The position numbers and the translations under genes are program-made. Shown piece after piece: positions 1-4,724 of a stretch of 6,600 nt of DNA. The DNA comes from Acidobacteriota bacterium. Its GTDB lineage: Bacteria > Acidobacteriota > Polarisedimenticolia > Polarisedimenticolales > Polarisedimenticolaceae. The notes beneath the pieces are model-generated. The model did not search any database. It saw only the letters and a program-made list of their open reading frames with translations, and was not told the DNA's origin. Each line of letters opens with the position of its first letter. The stretch's first letter is position 1. Location of the stretch: positions 6,358 through 12,957 of the forward strand of contig WVWW01000280.1 in the NCBI GenBank assembly GCA_011773795.1, written 5' to 3'.

Positions 1-4
1 CAAG

Positions 5-457
5 ATGATGCCTCGATCGACCCGGCGGCGGCGACTGCGAGCGACCCTGTCGGGCCTCTGCGTGATCCTGGCGGCCGCTTCCGTTCCGGCCGACGAAGCC
101 GGGCCGGCGACCGAACGACTGTTGACGATCGAGCCGTCGGCGACCTGGGCCGGGGTAGCCCGGGTTCATCTCGAGATCGAGGACGTGCGGCAGATCGGAG
201 ACGTGCTCGAGGGGACCTACCGGATCCGGGTCCCGCTTTCGCCCGGCAGGAACGACACCGGGCGTCTCGTCCTTCACACCTCGGCGTCCCTCGACAAGCT
301 CGGCACCACGCTCGCCACCGTGAGCGGAGATGCGGTCAGCTCGACCGGCGAGGTGCACGAGGTCGACGCGCGGATGCAACCCGACGGCGTCGTGCGGATC
401 CGCGTTGTCACTCCGTGGCGGACGCTGCGGTTCAAGTCCAGGTACGGGCTGCACTGA
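5..457 (+). CDS. Small exported protein of unknown function
   Basis: The gene encodes about 150 residues. I do not recognise a family. The N-terminus is very basic (an Arg run at residues 7-10) and is followed by a hydrophobic segment (about residues 13-28) ending in VPA before Asp-Glu. This looks like a signal peptide cleaved near residue 29. The Arg-rich start is only loosely Tat-like, so Sec export is the simpler reading. The mature part of about 120 residues alternates short polar and hydrophobic stretches (for example LEGTYRIRV, GRLVLHTS, VVRIRVVTPW), which suggests an all-beta fold. It has no cysteine after the signal region and no catalytic motif that I can see. Two ATGs in tandem (5 and 8) could start it. 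Only four bases precede the first, so neither the ribosome site nor a longer upstream start can be judged. A strong stem-loop follows the stop by nine bases. Confidence 0.7.
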   Translation: MMPRSTRRRRLRATLSGLCVILAAASVPADEAGPATERLLTIEPSATWAGVARVHLEIEDVRQIGDVLEGTYRIRVPLSPGRNDTGRLVLHTSASLDKLGTTLATVSGDAVSSTGEVHEVDARMQPDGVVRIRVVTPWRTLRFKSRYGLH

Positions 458-466
458 TCGCGTGAT

Positions 467-499
467 GCGCGAATCGGCCTTGTTCCGGCCTATTCGCGC
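467..499 (+). terminator. Stem-loop after the first gene, possible terminator
   Basis: The arms 467-479 and 487-499 pair over 13 positions with a single C/T mismatch (475 against 491), around a 7-base loop (TTGTTCC). The stem is GC-rich and starts nine bases after the TGA at 455-457, the usual place for a terminator. The bases after it are TAGCCCC, not a T-run, so this is not a textbook intrinsic terminator. It may still stop transcription or protect the 3' end of the mRNA. Being nearly symmetrical, it would also form on the other strand. Confidence 0.5.
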
Positions 500-572
500 T
501 AGCCCCGGGGCCGGGCGCGATCACTCCGCGACCGTGTAGCCGGTTTCGGTGGTCAGGGCAACACCGCGTGCG

Positions 573-585
573 TAAAGTGGTCGTA
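573..585 (+). promoter_or_regulatory. Possible -10 element for a leaderless transcript
   Basis: TAAAGT at 573-578 matches four of six positions of the sigma-70 -10 consensus. If used, transcription would begin about seven bases after it, at or next to the A of the ATG at 585. No Shine-Dalgarno-like purine run lies just upstream of that ATG, which agrees with a leaderless message. No good -35 hexamer is visible at the right distance, so the call is weak. Confidence 0.25.
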
Positions 586-980
586 TGGCACGAACCAAGG
601 CAGCACTGGGCTTGCTGTGCTTGTTGGCGGTGGCCCTACCCCTCGCCTCGGCCGAAGAGCCGCAGAAGCTCACCGGCCTCTACCGCTGGGATGATCAGGA
701 TCTGAGTGGCAACCTCGAGGCCGTGTTCACCCCAAGCGGTGAGTCGACCTGGGACGTTTCGTTCCACTTCACGTTTCAGGGGCCGCACACGTTCGTCGGG
801 ACGGCCACGGGCAGCCTGAGGAGCGGCAAGCTCGAAGGCAAGGTGGTCAACGAGAACGAGACGCGCACGTTCGAGTTCCAGGGAACGGTCAAGAAGGGTA
901 AATTCCGGGGCACCCACTTCGAGGCGACCGGCGGCCTGCGCAGGAAGACCGGAACGCTCACGATGAAGCCTGCTCGCTGA
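585..980 (+). CDS. Small exported beta-rich conserved hypothetical protein
   Basis: The gene encodes 131 residues. The N-terminus is a clear Sec signal peptide: Lys5, a Leu/Ala-rich core at residues 6-20, and an ASA site before Glu24. The mature protein of about 108 residues has repeated short beta-like segments with Gly turns: LTGLYRW, SGNLEAVFTP, WDVSFHFTF, FVGTATGSLRSGKLEGKV, FEFQGTVKKGKFRGTH and GTLTMK. This resembles a small up-and-down beta barrel or lipocalin-like sheet, with no cysteine in the mature part and no catalytic motif. From memory, similar small secreted proteins occur in Acidobacteriota and Planctomycetes without an assigned function. It lies 127 bases after the previous gene and is separated from it by a stem-loop, so it is probably transcribed on its own. 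The ATG at 585 has no clear ribosome site. The gene ends four bases before the convergent kinase pseudogene. Confidence 0.8.
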   Translation: MARTKAALGLLCLLAVALPLASAEEPQKLTGLYRWDDQDLSGNLEAVFTPSGESTWDVSFHFTFQGPHTFVGTATGSLRSGKLEGKVVNENETRTFEFQGTVKKGKFRGTHFEATGGLRRKTGTLTMKPAR

Positions 981-987
981 CCGGTCA
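978..987. repeat. 10-bp palindrome holding both convergent stop codons
   Basis: TGACCGGTCA is a perfect palindrome. Its first three bases are the TGA of the plus-strand gene at 585-980. Its last three, read on the minus strand, are the TGA that closes the kinase pseudogene. It is too short and loop-free to be a terminator hairpin. The arrangement may be chance. Confidence 0.6.
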
Positions 988-1462
988 ACCCTCGCCGATC
1001 ACGGAGTCGCGGAACAGCTTCCGCCCCGCCAGCGAGATGGAGAACGCCCACAGCTCGTCCGCGGAATAGCGGAACCAGAACTCGGCACCGGGTGGGCGAG
1101 CTGTCGTTTCTCTCTACCCAATCCAGGTACTCCGAGTTTGTCAGGAAGCCGCGCCGGCGGTGGGGGCCCGGCTCGTCGACGCCGAGCTCGTCCAGAAGCC
1201 GCAGCGCCTCACCAGCCCCAGCGAGTAGATGTCGCTGCGCTGCGTCACCCTTCGCCCATCCCCCCGCGACCGAGCAGACCGACGATGCGATAGCGCCGGA
1301 AAGCAGGGCGCCGGGAAGAAAACGTTCCTGCTCGAGGGAATCGCCGGAGCTGAGACCTTCCGTCGAGGTCTCGGTCGGGGCCTGCGTCTGCTCCGTTCCG
1401 CAACGCGAGCAAAAACGGCTGTCCGCCGTCAGCTCGGTCGAGCACTGGGGACAACGCGTCAT
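985..1462 (-). pseudogene. Decayed zinc-ribbon Ser/Thr protein kinase gene
   Basis: Read on the minus strand from the ATG at 1462, the first frame gives a zinc ribbon (CPQC at residues 4-7, FCSRCG at 17-22), an acidic linker, and RFLPGALLSG near 1297. A one-base loss there moves the reading to a second frame at 1251-1292, YRIVGLLGRGGMGE, the glycine-rich ATP loop of bacterial Pkn-type kinases. That frame stops at 1245-1247. A third frame at 1210-1248 reads VTQRSDIYSLGLV, which is kinase subdomain IX (DxxxLG). About 170 residues normally found between these motifs, including the HRD and DFG catalytic motifs, are absent. The first frame resumes at 1088-1210 (EALRLLDELGV to NDSSPTR). A further shift at about 1086 gives FWFRYSADELWAF and so on to the TGA at 985-987. 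Several shifts plus a large deletion cannot be explained by one sequencing error, so no functional kinase can be made. The last two segments may come from the kinase C-terminus or from another gene. Confidence 0.8.
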
Positions 1463-1475
1463 CGGCAAGGCTACT

Positions 1476-1506
1476 TTGCAACAGCGGCATCGAAAAGCGG
1501 TACGAT
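1476..1506 (+). promoter_or_regulatory. Candidate promoter for the amidohydrolase gene
   Basis: The 80-base gap between the kinase remnant and the amidohydrolase gene contains TTGCAA (1476-1481) and TACGAT (1501-1506). Each matches four of six consensus positions of a sigma-70 type promoter. The spacer is 19 bases, longer than the ideal 17. A start near 1513 would leave a leader of about 30 bases with the ribosome site at 1532-1537. This is a by-eye match only. Confidence 0.3.
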
Positions 1507-1531
1507 GACGAGCCGACAACCCTGTTGGACT

Positions 1532-1537
1532 GGAGAG
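1532..1537 (+). promoter_or_regulatory. Ribosome binding site that fixes the amidohydrolase start
   Basis: GGAGAG lies five bases before the ATG at 1543. A TTG at 1525 is in the same frame, but it lies upstream of this site and would put Asp, Trp and two Arg ahead of the signal peptide. The ATG at 1543 is therefore the better start. Confidence 0.7.
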
Positions 1538-1542
1538 CTCGA

Positions 1543-2856
1543 ATGAATTCGTGGTGTCGATCGTTGATTTGCCTTGCCCTCGTGACGCTTGTCCTGGGCG
1601 TCCCGGCATCCGCCGAGACGGTGGTGCTGTTCAAAGACGTGCGCGTGTTCGACGGCGTCGATCCGAAATTGTTGAAAGCCAACGTGCTCGTCGAGGGCCG
1701 GAAGATCTCCAAGATCTCCTCGCGGGCGATCGACGCGCCGGACGGGGCGGTCGTCATCGAGGGGAACAACCGGGTTTTGTCGCCGGGGTTCATCGACCTG
1801 CACGCGCACCTCACCTTCCAGGCGCCGAAGGACGCAATGAGCCTGCACCCCTGGGCGGTCGGCGCCATCGCCGGCAAGGCGGCGGAACACTATCTGATGA
1901 GCGGCTTCACCTCGATCCGGGATGCCGGAGGAACGCACCCGGACATCGCGCGGATCATCGAGAGCGGAACGATCGAGGGGCCGCGCGTCTTCCCCTCCGG
2001 CGCGGTGATCACCCAGACGAGCGGCCACGGTGACTTTCGTGGGCCCGCGGATGCCCACCCGATGCTGAGCGGCGATTGCGTCTCGCACTACCTGGGTAAC
2101 GGGCACTCCGTGATCGCCGACGGCGTTCCGGAGTGGCTCGCCGGGGTGCGCGAGAACCTCAAGCACGGGGCAACGCAGATCAAGATCATGGGCGGCGGCG
2201 GTGTCGCCTCGGACTACGATCCGATCCACACGCTGCAACCCTCACCGGAGGAGATCCGCGCCGCGGTCCAGGCGGCAAGCGACTGGGACACCTACGTCCT
2301 GGCGCACTCCTACACGTCGGAAGCCGTCACACGATTGGTCGAGAACGGCGTCAAGGTCATCGAGCACGGCCTGCTGATCGACGACGAGACCGCGCGGCTG
2401 GTCGCCGAGAACGACGTCGTCATCAGCACGCAGGTGAAGATCTTCCGCATGGGCGCGGACCTGCCGGGGATGAGCGACGAGAACAGACGCAAGATGCTGG
2501 AGGTTCAAGCGGGCCAGGACAACCTGATCTCGTTAGTCAAGAAGTACGACATCAAGACCGGTTTCGGGACGGACTTCGTGTTCGGGATGTACAACCGCAT
2601 CGGCGAGGAGTTCACCGCGCGTGCCGAATACTTCACGCCCGCGGAAATCATGCGCCAGGCGACCTCGGAGTCGGCCGAGGTCATCCGGATGGCCGGCAAG
2701 CTGAACCGCTACGACAACTTCGGCGAGATCCGCGAGGGCTGGCTGGCCGACCTCGTGCTGATCGAGGGCAACCCGATGGAGGACATCTCGATCCTCGAGA
2801 ACCAGGACAACCTCGCGGTCATCATGAAGGCCGGCCGCATCGTCAAGCGGCCCTAG
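1543..2856 (+). CDS. Exported metal-dependent amidohydrolase (imidazolonepropionase/Xaa-Pro dipeptidase type)
   Basis: The protein has 437 residues, a normal length for this amidohydrolase superfamily branch (COG1228 type). Residues 1-24 form a signal peptide (hydrophobic core 8-20, cut after ASA), so it acts in the periplasm or outside the cell. A beta-sandwich entry segment (VLFKDVRVFDG) precedes the TIM barrel. All expected metal and catalytic residues are visible: H87 and H89 in GFIDLHAHL, K214 in QIKIMGGGG (the lysine that is usually carboxylated), H255 in LAHSYTSEA, H275 in VIEHGLL, and D344 in GFGTDF. A GHGD motif lies at 161-164. The C-terminus returns to the sandwich (GWLADLVLIEGNP). 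Exported relatives include dipeptidases acting on Xaa-Pro or Xaa-Arg/Lys, and also hydrolases of other amides or lactams. The true substrate cannot be read from the sequence. It is followed after 46 bases by the sulfatase-like gene on the same strand, probably in one operon. Confidence 0.92.
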   Translation: MNSWCRSLICLALVTLVLGVPASAETVVLFKDVRVFDGVDPKLLKANVLVEGRKISKISSRAIDAPDGAVVIEGNNRVLSPGFIDLHAHLTFQAPKDAMSLHPWAVGAIAGKAAEHYLMSGFTSIRDAGGTHPDIARIIESGTIEGPRVFPSGAVITQTSGHGDFRGPADAHPMLSGDCVSHYLGNGHSVIADGVPEWLAGVRENLKHGATQIKIMGGGGVASDYDPIHTLQPSPEEIRAAVQAASDWDTYVLAHSYTSEAVTRLVENGVKVIEHGLLIDDETARLVAENDVVISTQVKIFRMGADLPGMSDENRRKMLEVQAGQDNLISLVKKYDIKTGFGTDFVFGMYNRIGEEFTARAEYFTPAEIMRQATSESAEVIRMAGKLNRYDNFGEIREGWLADLVLIEGNPMEDISILENQDNLAVIMKAGRIVKRP

Positions 2857-2888
2857 TTTGACCTAGCGGGTCGGAGGCGTCAGGTTTC

Positions 2889-2902
2889 GGGTGAGGTTAC
2901 CC
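2889..2902 (+). promoter_or_regulatory. Ribosome site of the sulfatase-like gene, in a small hairpin loop
   Basis: GAGG at 2893-2896 stands six bases before the ATG at 2903 and decides the start. An in-frame GTG at 2891 overlaps this site and is therefore unlikely to be used. GGGT (2889-2892) can pair with ACCC (2899-2902), which would show the GAGG in a six-base loop. Four base pairs is a weak stem, so control by it is speculative. Confidence 0.55.
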
Positions 2903-4690
2903 ATGAGAAACCCGAGATACGGCTTCACGACGATTCTCGTTCTCCTAATCGCCGCGCTCGTGCCCGTCGCCGGCGCGGCCGAGGAGGACTTGCCGAACGT
3001 CGTCCTGATCACCCTGGACACGACGCGGGCCGACCGCCTCGGGTGTTACGGCGGCGACGGCGTGTCGACACCGGCGATCGATGCGCTCGCTCGTGAAGGG
3101 GTCCGCTTCGACCAGGCGCAGTCCCCCGCTCCTCTGACGGTGCCGGCTCATGCCAGCCTGATGTCGGGCCTGGTGCCGCGGCGGCACGGCGCCCGGGACA
3201 ACGCTCGTTATCCGGTGGGACGCCAGGTCGCCCTGCTTCCGGAGTATTTCAAGGCTCGGGGTTACCGGACGGCCGCTTTCGTCTCGTCGGCCCTGCTCGA
3301 CCGGCGAGCCGGTTTCAACCAGAAGTTCGACCTGTACGACGACACGGTGCGGATCGGACCCGGCGAGGCGTCCAACGACGAGGAACGTGCCGCGACTCAG
3401 ACGAACGAGGCGGTGCTCGCATGGCTGCCCGGGACCGAAGCACCTTTCTTTCTCTGGGTGCACTACTTCGACCCGCATCTCCCCTACGTTCCACCGGATC
3501 CGTTTGCGGAGCGCTTCGAGGACCGTCCCTACGACGGAGAGATCGCCTTCATGGACGAGGCTCTCGGCGAGCTCGTGAACCGGATACGCAGCCGGTTTCC
3601 CGAGACGCTGATCGTCGTTGCCGGCGACCACGGCGAAAGCCTCGGAGAGCACGGCGAACAGACGCACGGTGTTTTCCTGTACCAGGTCACGCAGCGTGTT
3701 CCGCTGATCTTCTTCGGTCCGGGAATTCCGCGGGGCCGCGTCGTGAGCGAGCGGGTCGGGCTCGTCGATGTCATGCCCACGCTGCTCGACCTGACACGTT
3801 TCGAGCTCCCCACCGATCTCGACGGTCGATCGCTCGTCCCGTTGCTTCGCGGGAAGACGAAGAAGTGGAAACGGCGGGCCTACGAGATGGAGAGCCTGTT
3901 CCCGCAGTCGGCCTACGACTGGGCTCCTCTGCGCGGCTGGGTGCTCGGCGATCTCGTGGCGATCGACGCACCGCGGCCGGAGCTCTACGACCTCGCGACG
4001 GACCCGAAGCAACAGAACAACCTCGGTGCGGACCATGCCAAGGCCGAGCCGCTGCTCGGGGAGGGCTATGCGCGGAATCCGGTTTCCGGGATCGACCCGA
4101 AGGACGGCATCCACTGGCTCGGTCAGATCGGCGACGCCCGTACCGCGGTTCAGCTCGGCCGTGCCGCGGACGCGATCGAGCCGCTGAAACGTCTGCTCGA
4201 GAGGAACCCGGGCAACGTCCCGGCACGGCTAACCCTGGCGTCGGCGCAGCTGGCGACCGGCGACCCGACCGCCGCCGTCGCATCGGCGCGCACGGCCCTC
4301 GACCGCAACCCGGACGACGATCTCATTCGGTTCAGCCTGGCCAACGCACTTTGGGCCGAATCGCCGCAGCGGCCGAGCGCTCGTCGAGAGGCCCGGGAAC
4401 AGTACGAAGCGGTATTGCGCATCAATCCACGGCGCGCCGAGGCGTACCTCAACTACGCTTCTCTACTCGTCGACGCGGGTGAGGTCTACGGTGCGAGAGC
4501 CTTGCTGGCTCGGGCCGAGGAATCGGGCATCGACGGACCCGACCTGGCGAGCCGACGGGCCTCCGTCGAGCTTCTTCTCGGTCAACGCGACGCGGCGATT
4601 CGTTACTTCGAGCACGCGCTCGAGCTGGACCCCGAATCGGAGACTGCCGCCGAAGCTTTGAAGGAGCTGCGAGATCCCGGCGACTTCTAA
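2903..4690 (+). CDS. Exported sulfatase/phosphodiesterase-fold hydrolase fused to a TPR domain
   Basis: The protein has 595 residues. Residues 1-26 form a signal peptide (ILVLLIAALV core, cut near AGAA). Residues 31 to about 375 are an alkaline-phosphatase/sulfatase fold: LITLDTTRADRLGCYG (metal ligand D39), HYFDPHLPY (187-194), GDHGESLGEHG (D242, H243, H250) with H255 after it, and a closing ELYDLATDP. The position where sulfatases carry C/S-x-P-S-R reads T79-V-P-A-H. A Thr cannot be made into formylglycine, and T-x-P-x-H is reminiscent of nucleotide pyrophosphatase/phosphodiesterases. The true activity may thus be on phosphate esters; the common label sulfatase would follow the fold only. 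Residues from about 415 to 590 hold about four TPR-like helical pairs (for example AIEPLKRLLERNPGNVPARLT, HALELDPES), suggesting protein binding. Such fusions are, from memory, frequent in Acidobacteriota. Its close spacing to the amidohydrolase gene suggests co-transcription. Confidence 0.9.
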   Translation: MRNPRYGFTTILVLLIAALVPVAGAAEEDLPNVVLITLDTTRADRLGCYGGDGVSTPAIDALAREGVRFDQAQSPAPLTVPAHASLMSGLVPRRHGARDNARYPVGRQVALLPEYFKARGYRTAAFVSSALLDRRAGFNQKFDLYDDTVRIGPGEASNDEERAATQTNEAVLAWLPGTEAPFFLWVHYFDPHLPYVPPDPFAERFEDRPYDGEIAFMDEALGELVNRIRSRFPETLIVVAGDHGESLGEHGEQTHGVFLYQVTQRVPLIFFGPGIPRGRVVSERVGLVDVMPTLLDLTRFELPTDLDGRSLVPLLRGKTKKWKRRAYEMESLFPQSAYDWAPLRGWVLGDLVAIDAPRPELYDLATDPKQQNNLGADHAKAEPLLGEGYARNPVSGIDPKDGIHWLGQIGDARTAVQLGRAADAIEPLKRLLERNPGNVPARLTLASAQLATGDPTAAVASARTALDRNPDDDLIRFSLANALWAESPQRPSARREAREQYEAVLRINPRRAEAYLNYASLLVDAGEVYGARALLARAEESGIDGPDLASRRASVELLLGQRDAAIRYFEHALELDPESETAAEALKELRDPGDF

Positions 4691-4724
4691 CGGAGAGCTA
4701 TTCGCGGATCAGGGACCCTCTCCG
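4691..4724. terminator. Weak inverted repeat between convergent genes
   Basis: CGGAGAG (4691-4697), immediately after the TAA of the sulfatase-like gene, pairs perfectly with CTCTCCG (4718-4724), which lies in the last codons of the opposing gene. The stem is only 7 bp and the loop 20 bases, with no T-run on either side. The placement between convergent genes suits a bidirectional terminator, but the structure is weak. Confidence 0.25.

Noticed and set aside
501..516. GC-rich palindromic patch (CCCCGGGG) as a regulatory site
   Set aside because: Short self-complementary GC runs are expected in DNA of this composition, and nothing around it gives it a role.
1092..1508. Plus-strand open frames over the kinase remnant (also 1229-1546)
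   Set aside because: They are rich in Arg, Ser and Pro without domain-like pattern and lie antisense to recognisable kinase motifs. They are shadows in GC-rich DNA.
776..1609. Minus-strand open frame of 277 codons as a real gene
   Set aside because: Its start lies inside the amidohydrolase gene and its end runs antisense through the small exported protein gene. Only its middle has kinase-like sequence, and the kinase motifs continue in other frames.
1471..2238. Long minus-strand open frame antisense to the amidohydrolase gene
   Set aside because: It lacks recognisable motifs. The plus strand there has a signal peptide, a ribosome site and the full set of amidohydrolase metal residues.
2945..4114. 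Long minus-strand open frame of 389 codons antisense to the sulfatase-like gene
   Set aside because: It mirrors the codon pattern of the plus-strand gene, whose catalytic motifs are all in frame. No protein family is recognisable in the antisense reading.
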